DNA from: Plicaturopsis crispa FD-325 SS-3
Lineage: Eukaryota; Basidiomycota; Agaricomycetes; Amylocorticiales; Amylocorticiaceae
Direction of reading: 5' to 3'
Assembly (NCBI GenBank): GCA_000827205.1
Contig: KN832557.1
Location: forward strand, 628,493 to 692,492
DNA length: 64,000 bases
Both the position numbers and the translations under genes were made by a program. The notes beneath the pieces were generated by a model. It was not told where the DNA came from. It saw nothing but the letters and a program-made list of their open reading frames with translations, and did not search any database. Each line of letters opens with the position of its first letter. The stretch's first letter is position 1. Of this stretch, positions 12,249 to 24,169 are shown piece after piece.

Positions 12249-13888
12249 TTACTCTGTCATAGTTGACGACTCGTCTCCAGAGTCGACAAGACTAAGATTG
12301 AGAGATGTAAGCGAGCCGTGACTGGAGCTAGAATTGGATGCACTTGCCTGTACTGTTTCATAAGAGAACACTCCCCGCCATTTTCCAAATCAATATTGTA
12401 CGAGTAGAAGTATCCCTCCGATGATATCACCATTACTTGAGGCATCGTTCTAACAATGGATGAGAAAAGACTTGGTGACGGTAGTGGACGATAACTCACC
12501 CGCTCAATGCTACGATGCATCGCGCACCACTAGTTGGCAGTCGCAGGAACGCGAAATCTCGCGAGGGCTCCCACATTTCGGTCAGCGTGTTCGGAAGATA
12601 CCCACCAACCGAATGAGATAAGCTCTTCGTCACTTGCAACGATTTTCGGCGCAAACTCGACCTGCGATCCTTGAGCTGGAAACAACAAGATTTATAGATA
12701 GCAGATACTTACGACATGCCTCCCGATTTTTTCTTGCCATCAATGAAGGCTTCGTATCCACCATCGAGACCATGCGCGTCCTCTCGGCTGTCGATAGAGG
12801 GGGACGGACTCAAGGGGGGTTTTCCCGACGACGAAGAGCCTTGTTTCTGCGGACCGAGCTTGAATATGTGCACCGTGTCGTGGGCAGAACTAACGGCCAG
12901 CAATGAAGACACGACATTGAAGTTGATCGAATATATACGAGCTTCCCGTGTCCCCCGCCGAAATTGATATAATTTCTCGGCACCAGGGATGCTCCACACG
13001 CGAATGACGGTACCCTTTTCAGATGCCGTGGCTAGAAGGGTGCCAGACGAGTTGATGGAAAGGAAGGATATGGGTGCCTTGTGCGCCTGTATGACGTTGG
13101 CGACGGTAAGCGAGCGCGTAGAGAAGAGAAGGACATCGCCAGACTGCTGCACGTCGGCGGAGGATGTCGGCTGTACACCGGAAGCCTGTGGCGGTAGCGG
13201 AGACGCGGGTGACGGGACGGGCGATGGGTATGCAAGATAAGAGCTATCAGCGGAGGGTGAGAGGGCACATATAGCTAGAAATGATCAGATGATTGGTCCT
13301 CGCACGAACGGAGGTGAATTCACCTTCAGGATTCGGGGTTGTTTCTATCACGTGGAGCAGTCTCATGTTCGAGATGTCGTATATGTAGATCTCTGCTTCG
13401 AGCACGATGACCAGTGTCTTGCGGTTCAACTTGACCGCAAGGATAGACGACGGGAACAGCAACTCGCAAATCATAGACTGACGCTGTGGTCGCGTTAGTA
13501 GAGGGCAGATGCAACAATTGAGTGCCATACCTTTGTGTTTACGATCTGCAGTTTCCGAGGACTTGATTGAGGGAGGTCCGCCACACCAACCAGCGCGATG
13601 AGTGAGGTGCAGAATAGCATTTCCACAATACCTCGAGCACCATCATCTACACACCTGTTTAGCTCAAGTTGAGGGTACATTCGCATTCAACAGGAACACG
13701 CACTCATGGTATACACGCGACCGAAAGGATCACAGTTGGTTATGCTGTAACCCTTCTTGGTGCCGACCGAGACACATCTGGAGGCCAGTAGTTGTTCTCG
13801 AAGTTCAGCATTGGTTCGGCATCCATTCACGATGGCATCCTTACGAGAAATCCTGGTTGAAGTTGGCGAAGAGAAAGTTGGGATTCAT
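12249..13888 (-). CDS. ATG18: Autophagy-related protein 18 (PROPPIN, WD40)
   Basis: Phosphoinositide-binding seven-bladed beta-propeller needed for autophagosome formation and vacuole membrane dynamics. Exon 1 starts [15 protein letters not shown]. An intron with a GTAAGG donor then joins [19 protein letters not shown], matching the Atg18 N-terminus. The diagnostic lipid-binding motif appears as LYQFRRGT (13.0 kb region), preceded by [20 protein letters not shown] and followed by [18 protein letters not shown]. The C-terminus shows [20 protein letters not shown]. The frame then requires a 56-base GC-AG intron (12292-12347, donor AG/GCAAGT) to give [12 protein letters not shown] and the TAA at 12249. 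Without splicing the tail becomes unrelated sequence. The Ser-rich loop between blades ([15 protein letters not shown]) is typical. It is divergently arranged with the second Ezh2-like gene. Call is firm. Confidence 0.93.
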
Positions 13889-14169
13889 GCGTTTGATAGC
13901 AGATGTTTAACGGTCCGTAGGGTTTGGAGTTTCAGAGTACAGAGAAAGCAGATGGAGAGTATTTGTGGGATGCGAGAGTGGCAGCCCGAGTTCGGGAAAC
14001 GCGCTGCAGCAGGCGAGCGGCATATATCGTCCCCAAAAAGGAAACTTATCGGCGCATCCTCCGCAAAGTTCCAACACGTTTCTCTGCGCGGTTTCGTTGC
14101 CCTGCTTCAAAGTAACGTTCATCAACGATTGCGAGTTCACGCCTGTCGAACACTCAAATCTACAAGCAA
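13889..14169. promoter_or_regulatory. Divergent promoter region between ATG18 and the second Ezh2-like gene
   Basis: A 281-base space separates the ATG of ATG18 (minus strand) from the ATG at 14170 (plus strand), so both promoters must lie here or overlap the neighbouring genes. I see no clear TATA element. Assignment rests on gene arrangement only. Confidence 0.5.
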
Positions 14170-16937
14170 ATGGACAATATCGACTTATCTGAACCCCTCG
14201 AGAATCCCTTTGACGCGTACGATGATCCTGGATTTACTGTGGACGATCCCAAGGAACGGGCAGTCACAGTGTACAGGCACGTCTGGGATGCGTTCTATCA
14301 CTGGGAACAGGAAGAATGCCGCCAAGTCATAGCATCCCACATTCGAAACATTCCAAAGTCCTCATCCGCGTCTGGTTCCCATGAGCTGGTCGCCGCGCCT
14401 GTATCCGGCCTCCAGGATCATATGGATGTAGATTCCGATCCAGAGGCTTTGATCCAAATTACAGCCTGGGATGCCAGCGGACAACCCTCTCAATCAGAGC
14501 ACTCGTGCGTGGATATCGTGATTACTACAAATTTCCCTTCACATCCGAAGTACGAGTCTTGTACACCCATCGTGAAGAGCATTACGCACGACAATGACCG
14601 AGAGGCGGTCTTGCCATTTATTCCTTACGCTGACGAGCCCGGGTTCGATGAAGGACGTCAAATCGAGTTCTCGAGTTTCTATGACCATTTTGGATGGACA
14701 TATGATTTCGATGATCCAGATTGTAATGTCCCTCTTTTCGACTGCATGTGCCACACCAGCCATCTGAGTATATTATTCACAGTAGAAACAATACAGATCG
14801 AGACAGCTCGGAGGCTACATTTTCGCCATGGCTTCACAATACGAGATATTGACGCGCTCAAGATACTACACCCACTTCATGTTACGAGTGAACAAGGAGT
14901 CATTTGGGCTAGCATGCAGCGGTACGGCAACAGTCACCTTCAGTGGTTCGCGCAGTAAGTCTGATATTTCGTTGTCTGAAGAGACAATCTTCAGTGGCCG
15001 GGTGTTCTTCCCTGGCCGAGCTCTGTCTTGTCACCGTTCAATGACACGTCTCCGGGATTTTACCAATGCGATGTTGCTGACCTGCAGGTTCGTGTAAACC
15101 GTGCACTGAGGGATTTTTGTCCTCTACGAAACTGTGTCGAGTCCTCTTGTTCAACACACCTGAGTACGTACTTTATCGTTATGAGCCAGATCGAAGTATG
15201 ACTTACTTTTACTTGGTCGGTCAGAGGTTGAATACCCTAGTATAAGTGCAGTCAAGCCCGTGCTCACGAATGACTACCTCGTTTTGAGTGAAGGCTCCCC
15301 GTGCGGTGAAGACTGTTACCGCCACATCGTCGCCGACGAAACTTTCATGGTAAGTCCATCTCCATCTGTATTATGGCGCTAGGTATCCAATGTAGAGGTA
15401 GAACTCAGTGCATTGGAATTCAATCGAGCAAGACAACTTTATGACTATCCTTCAAATGATGCCGGATATGTGGCCGTGCCATCTCGCAACCCTTTGTCAA
15501 AAACCTTGCGACCAGGTCAGCTTTCCTCTCCTGCACACGCTCGGGCTACTTGAAAAACGTTTTACAATCATCAGGTCTTCGTTCAGCGCACGCGAGTATT
15601 ATCCGATGAAAGCATCATACAGACAATTGCAAACACTGCGCTCGTTCCAGAAAAGAAAAAAATAAAGATGAAATATGGTGCGGATCTACTCGAACGCGCA
15701 GTATCTGTCACAATTATACTGACCACCCCTTCTAGAGGATAAGGAAGCCAAATTTACGCCGTAAGCATTGACAGTGTCAAAACACGATCGACCATGTTGA
15801 CTGGAGACATTTGAAGTGTAACACCTTGCCATCACAAGGGGCCCTGCTACAATTACGCCCAGTGCCAATGTTTTAAAAACAAACAGCATTGCTCGTTCAA
15901 TTGTCGCTGTAATATGGACTGTACGTGTAGATCAAATTGTATGCTCCATCACTTAGAGGCTGAGGCTGCTGCACACTTCTTCAGGTCCTATTCGTTGGCA
16001 AGGTTGCACTTGCCACAAGAGCAAACTATCTTGTCACAGTAAAAAATGCCCATGCTTCAAAGCTCAGAGGGAATGTGATCCCGATCTATGTACTTCTTGC
16101 GACGCGAGGTCGGTGTATTGACCCCAGTCTGCTTGTTCTTGGCGTTGTTAACTTCTTTTTAGGTCAACTGCCAGTACGTCTACCCTTCGCAGGCCTCCTA
16201 TTGTACTCATGGCAGGCCACTAGAATCTAAATCCAGCAAGGGATGCCAAAATATAAAACTGCAACGCGGAAGCTCTCATGTGTGTACCTTTAACCGTCTT
16301 GTGAATGTACAGAGTACTTAAATTTGTACGTGCAGGTGCTCGAGATCAAGCGAGGAGCTTTCGGACTAGGTGCATATGCGACGAGAAAAATCCACCCGGC
16401 TGAGCTTGTTGGAGGTACGCACAAAGCTTACCGCAGGTGTAATGACACCCTCAACAATCGACAGAATATGTCGGAGAGCTAGTTGAGCATGACGAGGCAC
16501 GAGGGTAGGTACCTTTGAGACCGGTGCTCCTGTGTAGTCCTGATCTTTCACATTTCCAGCGAGATTTACCTATACAACGGACGGAACTACTTGTTCGGCT
16601 TGAACAGCACTTACAGCTCAGACGCTGCGCAAGCCGGCAATGAGACCCGATATCTTAATCATGCACCAGGAAGTGCGGCCAATTGTCATGCACTCAGTGA
16701 GCATCCTGAACGTCTCATTCCTCGCGACGCGTACTCAGGGCCTCGGTTGCTAGACTTCTTCGTCAATAACGAGCACCGTATTGGCCTCTTTGCAGGCAAG
16801 TTGGGTCATTGGTCTCAGCTTCAATTCACCGGCGCTAATAGGTGCATCTAGCACGAACAATTTGTTCGGGAGAAGAATTGCTGCTTGATTACGGTGAAGG
16901 ATATTGGGTTAACCATCAACCGGAAGACAACCTCTAG
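14170..16937 (+). CDS. Second Ezh2-like histone-lysine N-methyltransferase (CXC-SET)
   Basis: Complete paralogue of the gene at 1-2640. It starts [20 protein letters not shown] at 14170. The N-terminal region shares [15 protein letters not shown] and [10 protein letters not shown] with the other copy. The next exon, reached by an intron ending before TAGAAACA, reads [18 protein letters not shown]. Then come [10 protein letters not shown] and [15 protein letters not shown]. An [10 protein letters not shown] block lies near 15500. The CXC region (about 15815-16108) shows [16 protein letters not shown] and [17 protein letters not shown]. The SET domain begins [20 protein letters not shown] and continues with [45 protein letters not shown] and [12 protein letters not shown], ending NHQPEDNL and TAG. 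Key SET residues (RYLNH, the cofactor-site Tyr in LDYG) are present. The two copies differ widely in sequence but keep the same introns, so the duplication is old. Targets are unknown. Confidence 0.87.
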
Positions 16938-17194
16938 GCGGAACGTTGCTATCCTTGGCAAGTTCATTGCCAAAACCTGTGCGCTCTTTATTCTAACTAG
17001 GTAGCAAAACCAGGGTTCTAACGTTTTTCCTGATACCTTGTACGGCCGTACGGTGAAAGCAGATACGAGTACATATCATGATGCATGGAGCTGGCTAGGT
17101 CTTCCGATATCACAGGCTACATTTGACATAAAAACAGGTCCGCAAGCATATACATTGCGTATTATTACAGGGCAGCGTAGCTATCATTGCCTGC

Positions 17195-18483
17195 TTATAT
17201 ACGACGGGTCACAATGAAAAAATCGGTGAAGTTTGCCCCCAAACACATAAATCTCTCGAATTCGGTTGCAGATGAGAGAGGCTCCGGAAGCGAGACCCCT
17301 TCACGCAGAGTGAAGGTGTGCGTATCTACCAGCCTCCGCCATCTCTCGTACGCTAGCTCTGCGTCGGCCACACCGTCACGCTTGCGTTCGGTGAGCCTAG
17401 CTAAATATTTTCGGACAATGGCGTCGATTTCCTGCAATCCACGCATGATTTCAGCGCCTCTTCCCAATATACCGCCCTAAAGCAAGCGAGCACTCACATA
17501 TAGCCATTGTATCGTTAGGCGAGAGTCTCTGCTCTGACCGACACCGAAACCTTGCCAGTAAGCCCAGGAGCGAAGGCTGTCTAACGTACCCGCCGTGAAA
17601 ATCGGGCCTGCTTTGACCAGCATTGTATGCAACGCGCGGCACCGCAAATCTGACGTCCGGGGAGATCGCATACATACGTTGGAGTAGTCGGTGTAATCGT
17701 CGAAGCGCTCGACCAAGGTGTTGAATACACGGGGCTCGATAATATACAACGCGGCGAGATCGGCGAGGAATGCGGCAACGTTGATGGTGTAGTGCATCTG
17801 TGCCGGCGACTTGCCAGTGCTCGAGCTGGAGCTCCGGAAGACATGCATCCCGTTCTGCGGATCCACAGAGACATACTCGTCCTAGTCAACATTATACACG
17901 TCAGCACCTAGATGGCTCAATAGCGAGATAAAATCATTACCGTGAGCCAAGACCTTTCGAAGGCTTCCACCACCATGCCGACGAGCGTTTTCTTGAATAG
18001 CCGTCGGATGGCTGATCCTTTGAGGTGTTGTCTGAACTCCCAACATATGTAGTGGACGAGGAGCGCGATACTGCGCGTGTCTTCTCCATGTATCGAGGTA
18101 GCGTTGATGAAAAGCGAGCGAGCGAGACCTCGTACGTGGGATTCGGCATCATAGGTCGCCGAGTCCTGGAGATTTTGGCAGCCGCTACACTGTCCAGACA
18201 GCACCAAGAAATCGTGGACAAGTCTGGTAGCCTTCCTTTGCAGATATGTAAGATGTCTCGATTTACGGGCGGTGGCGTCCATGCGAGACATGTATTCTTG
18301 AAGAGCAGGGTCGGGATCTACGAACCGAGTCGCTTTAGGAGGAAGGCCGGTGGTGGTAGCACCCTCCTCGAGGAACGTCCCGATGCTGGGGACCACGGTG
18401 GTATCGGGATCAAAACGTGGAAGGCACATCGATGACGTCGACGGAGTAGGAGTCGGTAGAGTGATGTTGGAAATGGATGCCAT
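17195..18483 (-). CDS. Uncharacterised helical protein, paralogue of the 51.8-53.6 kb gene
   Basis: Function unknown. The ATG at 18483 gives MASISNITLPTPTPSTSS, a Ser/Thr/Pro-rich start. Exon 1 (18483-17941) then holds a helix-rich region with LVHDFLVLSGQ and RSIALLVHYICWEFRQHLKG. Exon 2 begins DEYVSVDPQNGMHVF and includes MHYTINVAAFLADLAALYII and CRALHTMLVKAG. The last exon starts EIDAIVRKYLARLTERKR and ends FFIVTRRI with the stop at 17195. Intron placement and motifs (INVAA-xx-ADLAA, CRAL-xx-MLVKxG, the EID exon start) match the gene at 51770-53634, so both belong to one family. The pattern of amphipathic helices recalls HEAT/MIF4G-like solenoids, but I cannot assign a domain. The C-terminal repeats and acidic tail of the other copy are missing here. 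Confidence 0.72.
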
Positions 18484-19444
18484 TTCTTTGAGGTCGGTCG
18501 AATTAAAGGCTTGAGGATAGATTCGATCATTGGACGTTGGACGCTTTATACTCTGTCCTTTCGACTCCGAAAGTCCGACAGGGAGGAACAATGGACGCCC
18601 GCTGGTCAAAGCACGGCCTGGTGCAAGCGTTCAGCCTAAGGGGCGAGGATGTGAAAGACAGAAGGCATGCTGAGCGGTTGCCACGCGTCACCGCCCGGCC
18701 AACATTACATAGAGCGCAATGCTTGTATGCTTGAGCAAAATATACATAAGTACACTCATTAGGAAGCACAAGGGCCTGTATTATGAATCAGCCGCGCCGC
18801 AATGCCTTCATGCAGATAATCTTACCCTAGTGAAGCAATTGGGAATGCCTACGAGAAGAGCTCCTGTGAGACACCAATTCGCGAGTGCAACAGTCTGGGA
18901 TATGGTGGGACATACCTCGCTAGATCGTAGACCTACGGCCACAGCAATCCATACGACGCATACGTGACCTTCATGTATACAGCTGAAGGACCAATGTACC
19001 TCGGAGGAAGGATCATGAGCCCATGAAGAGGAACGTTGCCAGTGAATGTAGATCTCATTGCAATTCAGATAACACATCTAGCCCTGACCCGCGAGTTTCT
19101 GAGCCGGTGCTGTATGCCAAGTCGTGTCCTGGTCTAGAGCAATTATGCGCAATACCAAAGTAATCGAGCCGCCCATACTGCCCGCGAGTACGCATCTGAA
19201 TGGATGATGCAAGCCGGTTGCAGGTCTTTTGCGGCCAAGGAATGTGTGCGCCGCCGGACGTCACGGTTCGATATGGTCCTTTCGGTCGCCGACGAGGGAT
19301 GAAGGTTTCAAGATTCGCTAGCTGCTCATTTGAGGTGCTGGATATAAGTAGAGGTAAATGAAGGAAGGTAGAGAGCGAGAAGAAGAAAGGAATTATGCCC
19401 TGTAAAGCTGCATGACCAGAAATGTAACACTGCAAAGTCCAAAC
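18484..19444. other. Intergenic region with no supported gene
   Basis: Almost 1 kb between the start of the helical protein and the stop of the phosphotransferase, both on the minus strand. Open frames up to about 126 codons exist near 19055-19435 but lack recognisable motifs or convincing splice partners. It should include the promoter of the 17.2 kb gene and the 3' UTR of the phosphotransferase. Confidence 0.45.
18545..18550 (-). promoter_or_regulatory. TATA element of the uncharacterised gene at 17.2-18.5 kb
   Basis: On the minus strand this reads TATAAAGCG with its flank, about 60 bases before the ATG at 18483. The paralogue at 51770 has TATAAAGCG as well (51633), which supports a shared core promoter. 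Confidence 0.5.
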
Positions 19445-20378
19445 TCACAACGGATACTCTATTCGATTCTTGGAAATCTTATAGGCCTCCTCTGCCACAT
19501 TTCCTAGCACCCCCTCGTGCCAAAAACTCAACCAATGATATTTCATTCCGTGCCGAAACGGCTCCCGAAACACTGCGAGCTGCCAGTGACGTGGTAGCCA
19601 ACCCGAGTCCTCCCAATCGATGATACCACTCAGCCGCCCGTTTTGAACCAAGATATTATGCAATCGTAGGTCCATGTGCACCCACGATATGTCATCTGAG
19701 GCGAGGGCGGCCACTTCTGGTTCTGGCCAGCGCCCAGTGATTTTCTCGGAGTCTGAATCGGACTCCCAGTCCATCCCCGCGAGATATGTGTAGCAGGCAA
19801 CGGTGGAGGGAAAGGGACCAACGAGCTCTTCGTGGAATTGACGTGGATCGGGGAGCCCATGGCCGCTCGCGCTGAGCATCACTTGTCCGGCGATGGACGG
19901 AGACTGTGGTATTTTCCACAGTTCATCTAGAAAATCATGGACGTCTTGTCCAATGACATGCATCTCTTCCTTGGTGGCCTCGTCGATGTCAAAGAGCGGC
20001 CGGCCAGGGAGCTTGGTCATAAGGGCGTATGAGGTGTCGTCCAGAATGAAGGAGTCTACGAGGTGTGGGATGGGTAGGTATGGCGCGGATGAATTGAGGA
20101 ATCGTAACGCGTCCGATTCGGTGCTGGTGGTTCTGAGCGACTGTTTGAGCACCAACGGGATGCCCAAACGGAAAAAGCGAACTTTGGCCGACTCGGACGG
20201 TCTCGTGAAGGAAAGGTAGAGCGAAAGCTTCAATCGGGAGAACCAGGATTTGCTGGCCAAGAGCCGCGGCAAGAAGGTGAATCGTGAAAACTGAGTGACT
20301 CCATCGGTGAACTGTCGAACATACAGGTCAGCATATGATCGAGTCGACGAGACAATTCAGCCTCACCTGCGAGTCCAT
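19445..20378 (-). CDS. Aminoglycoside phosphotransferase (APH)-fold kinase-like protein
   Basis: Small-molecule kinase of the APH/choline-kinase superfamily; the natural substrate is unknown, and fungal members are rarely drug-resistance enzymes. The catalytic loop is clear: WVHMDLRLHNILV carries the Brenner-type HxDxxxxN motif, and GIIDWEDSGWLP supplies the DFG-like metal-binding Asp. Upstream are a hinge (YALMTKLPGRPLFDID) and a lysine-containing strand (IPLVLKQSL). I read the start as a 12-base exon (ATG at 20378, Met-Asp-Ser-Gln) joined by a 55-base intron (20312-20366) to FTDGVTQFSRFTFLPRLL, giving about 292 residues. The main exon alone has no in-frame ATG at its beginning, so a preceding exon is needed. 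The tiny exon is an inference; the domain call is firm. Confidence 0.82.
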
Positions 20379-21274
20379 CGATATCTACAGTTCTAGGGTA
20401 CTCTTTCCTAGAAACTCTATCCTGGAAGCTCTGGACAACCGTTCAACGGAAGTTATTCTGCCGCAGACCACCGTCAGGACGCGTTGGGCGCGACTAGTCG
20501 TGATTGGATCGACTGGCGCTGTCGTTGACTGTTCCACGACTGGATTGCTGTCGAGAACAGGAAAATTGACACGTCGAGTGGTTGCAGCAGAAGCTGTTCC
20601 CAGCCTGAGCCATAGGTTGGTCCAGACGCGAATGGTCCGAGCGCAAAGGAGAGATACTGACTTTTCATCATACCGGTCACTTTCGGCCTGTCGCGGCTGG
20701 TTCCAGCCGCCGGGATGCCCAAATCTGGTCCGGTGGCCGTTAATGGCCCTTCATTAAATGGTCAGCCTCGAGGCTCACAGCGAGTTCCAGCTTGCCTCTT
20801 GCCGCTGACATCAGGGAAATGGCGCGGAAATGTTGAGGGCTTGTAAAGGCCTTGTAAAGTCATGCATAGGTCAAAATCTTCGAAAGATGCACAATGATTA
20901 TATACCACTTTGTAGAACCATACGACTTAAGGCGGCCTTTTTGAAATTTCGCAATACAGCTGAAATGTGTACAATAATTACGACTTCAGACTTGTCTAAC
21001 CGGTGTTTGCAGAGCATATCACTAGTGGCAAGATATCGACTTTCTTTGCTCACGAAACTGGAAACATGAACAATGAAAAAACTGCATTGTGGGTAGCTAA
21101 TACATCGGGCTATGTAATCAAGGTAGACGCTGAAATCGCGCCCCTTGACCCCGTCGAGATACACGCGACGGAGAAGGGGCGCCGTAAACCGGCGCGGACA
21201 TGGGGACAAATGACGAAGACCAGTAGCGCTCGGGCCAGACAGTCGGAAGGCCCGAGCAGACAGCGGCATCCGCG
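20379..21274. other. Gene-poor region before the assembly gap
   Basis: No supported gene. Minus-strand frames just before the gap (about 21118-21274) are open and GC-rich, but they run into N and cannot be judged. The rest is AT-rich with scattered stops. Confidence 0.4.
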
Positions 21275-21877
21275 NNNNNNNNNNNNNNNNNNNNNNNNNN
21301 NNNNNNNNNNNNNNNNNNNNNNNNNNNNNNNNNNNNNNNNNNNNNNNNNNNNNNNNNNNNNNNNNNNNNNNNNNNNNNNNNNNNNNNNNNNNNNNNNNNN
21401 NNNNNNNNNNNNNNNNNNNNNNNNNNNNNNNNNNNNNNNNNNNNNNNNNNNNNNNNNNNNNNNNNNNNNNNNNNNNNNNNNNNNNNNNNNNNNNNNNNNN
21501 NNNNNNNNNNNNNNNNNNNNNNNNNNNNNNNNNNNNNNNNNNNNNNNNNNNNNNNNNNNNNNNNNNNNNNNNNNNNNNNNNNNNNNNNNNNNNNNNNNNN
21601 NNNNNNNNNNNNNNNNNNNNNNNNNNNNNNNNNNNNNNNNNNNNNNNNNNNNNNNNNNNNNNNNNNNNNNNNNNNNNNNNNNNNNNNNNNNNNNNNNNNN
21701 NNNNNNNNNNNNNNNNNNNNNNNNNNNNNNNNNNNNNNNNNNNNNNNNNNNNNNNNNNNNNNNNNNNNNNNNNNNNNNNNNNNNNNNNNNNNNNNNNNNN
21801 NNNNNNNNNNNNNNNNNNNNNNNNNNNNNNNNNNNNNNNNNNNNNNNNNNNNNNNNNNNNNNNNNNNNNNNNNNNNN
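21275..21877. other. Assembly gap (603 N)
   Basis: A run of undetermined bases. The flanks are unlike each other, so its true length and content are unknown. Open frames that span it are artefacts of translating N. Confidence 0.99.
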
Positions 21878-24169
21878 CGAGGTTTTCGGGATTCCTCCAA
21901 GCATAGGCACGTCCTCGGACCGCTTGCGTCAGGCATCCAAACGGGGTTAGGGATATATACGGAGGGTCCACCACTTGGTCGCCGAGCACAGCCGGAAATC
22001 TGGGTCCAAGTGTCATTCACGGGTCCTGAGAGTCGACACAACAACGAATCCTGGCTCGGCCGAGGTCCGTGTACGCAAGGGCCACCACAGTGAAAGCATT
22101 CCCATCCCGGAAGGTTCTTGACGGAGAGTATATCCAGTCCTCCTGCGAGGGGCGAGCGATCGTTGAATACGGTCGAGCTTTGAGGGCTTGATGACTTGTG
22201 AGAGCTGGATTTGACCTCCGTGAGTTATTTGATACTCGTGCTATCGATTTTCGCGAGAGGTGTTGAAGAAAGCGACGCTGCAAAAGGCATACGTGGCACA
22301 GCACAAAGTCGGAGAATTTGCGGGAGCATAATTTTTACGATTTCTCAAATTTCGTAGCAATTTCACCAAAACTTCCTCACCAACAATTTGCCATCGCGAC
22401 ATTCTTGAGAAATCCAAGAGTTCATCTCAATATACCGACGTCAAATTGTCGGCTGTGTGTACCGTAGTGGGACTTCGCGTGAATGACTTCGCGTCAAACG
22501 CAAAGTCGACGCGCGTCCTCCTCTCCTTCTCAACATCCACGTCGAAACTCGTAGTCAAGCCCTACAAAGCCAGAAAGCTGGACTCGGACGACCAAGGACA
22601 CGAGTTGAGTATTACTTGTGACTAGTTTACAGGACCACCCATTGAACTACACCAGACAGATGCCTTGTCAAAAGGAACCTCGTAAAGGATCTACCGGACC
22701 CACTAGGTAGTCCAGCTATTCCTTTAGAACGGCGATCCATCCCATCGCAGTGCACAAGAACTTCGGCGCGATGGACGAGAACGTCCTGAGCAAATGTTTT
22801 TGGGCATGGAGGGTCGCGATCCCGCCGATCGCGACGCGCTTCAAATTGACGACAATATCTGTGCGTCCCGTTCCACCCTATTTATTACAGCCTGACCTCC
22901 GCTCAGAAACGGCATCTGCAGCGGTAGACACGGTGCGTCCGTTCATCTTTTCCGCGAGATACACGGTGCGTGTGTGCGCCTTCCCATGTCGGGACTGCTG
23001 ACAAGTCTATACATCCAGTGACACTGGAGATGAAGCACATACAGGTGTGCACACCGGGACTAACCAGCAGTTTTCGAGGTAGCAGAGGCTCTGTGCAGGG
23101 CCTCCTCATTGCGGTGCCGATAAATGGTTCGTCGCGTCCCCCATTTACCTGTGTGGCCGCTGCTTAGGAATGAGCTTGGTGGGCAGGCACGATGGGGTGT
23201 GATGAGGCTGCCGCGCAGGGTGGCGTCGCTGGAATCGGCATGGGTGGCTCGCCGTGCTCCGCATACCCAAGACGACGTGCGCCGCACACTTGCGCGCTGG
23301 CAGGTGTGGAGGCGAGCCTACTGACACGCGTAGACATGGATAGTAAGTGATCATAATGGTGCTGGGCTGATCATGATGTTGGCTGACGCAGCTTTCTCCC
23401 GAGTCCACAAGATCACCCCGCCCTCGAACATTTCGCCCTAGACATCGCCCCGAGCGCTACTCACTCCCACCCCGCTGTTATGAGCATTGTCTCGCCATCC
23501 ACCTCTCCTTGCTTCAGGAGTCCGACGACGGGATAGAGCGCGCGAGGGGTACGGGCTCACGAATCTGAATCGGGTAGCGGTGAGTACTGTAGAGGCTTGT
23601 CATTAATCGTCCGTACTTACACGATCCCGCCGTATTTGACACAGCCCCCGCGAGTCCTCCATTCTGGGGATATTGCATTCGTACCATATGTGCAACACGC
23701 TCATTTGCGAGAGGCGCTCAACCGAAGCGAGCGGAAGTCCTGTGTGCAGGTAAGCTGTCCCGTAATTTCCATATTGCGGGGATCCACAGCTCAGCGAACG
23801 GCTTCCAGGCGCAGGACTCTACTCCCGGGCCCGCGGAATGGAAGCATATGGACTACCTCCTACGTTCCGCGCGGTTGTGCGCTACATCTACGCGCCATTA
23901 TACGGTATATAATCCTCGTGTGTCCCTGTTTCTCCGGGCCTGCGCGTCGTCTTTCGCTCATGTATCAGTCTCGATACTACGGGAATACAACTGTCTTTGT
24001 CTTGCTTTTACGGCTTTCCCGTGGAAGGGTATACGCGCGCGTAGTGGCGACTGAATGGAAGGTACCATTAGGTGGCCAGGTCTAAACAGGGAAGGATATT
24101 GCTGGTAAATTGCGTGTTATTCTGTGTCAAATTGTAATGATATTGTACGGAAATTGAGTAAATTCAGCA
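21878..24169. other. Unresolved region with exon-like fragments
   Basis: No recognisable gene, but short coding-like stretches occur on the plus strand. One begins near 22750 (VHKNFGAMDENVLSKCFWAW). Another pair near 23650-23910 can be joined by a GTAAGC...CACAG intron, giving DIAFVPYVQHAHLREALNRS then LPGAGLYSRARGMEAYGLPP and a TAA after APLYGI. These may be parts of a decayed or mobile-element-derived gene partly hidden by the gap. I cannot name the family. Confidence 0.3.

Noticed and set aside
20898-22044. Long open frames of 270-370 codons
   Set aside because: They are mostly translated N across the assembly gap.
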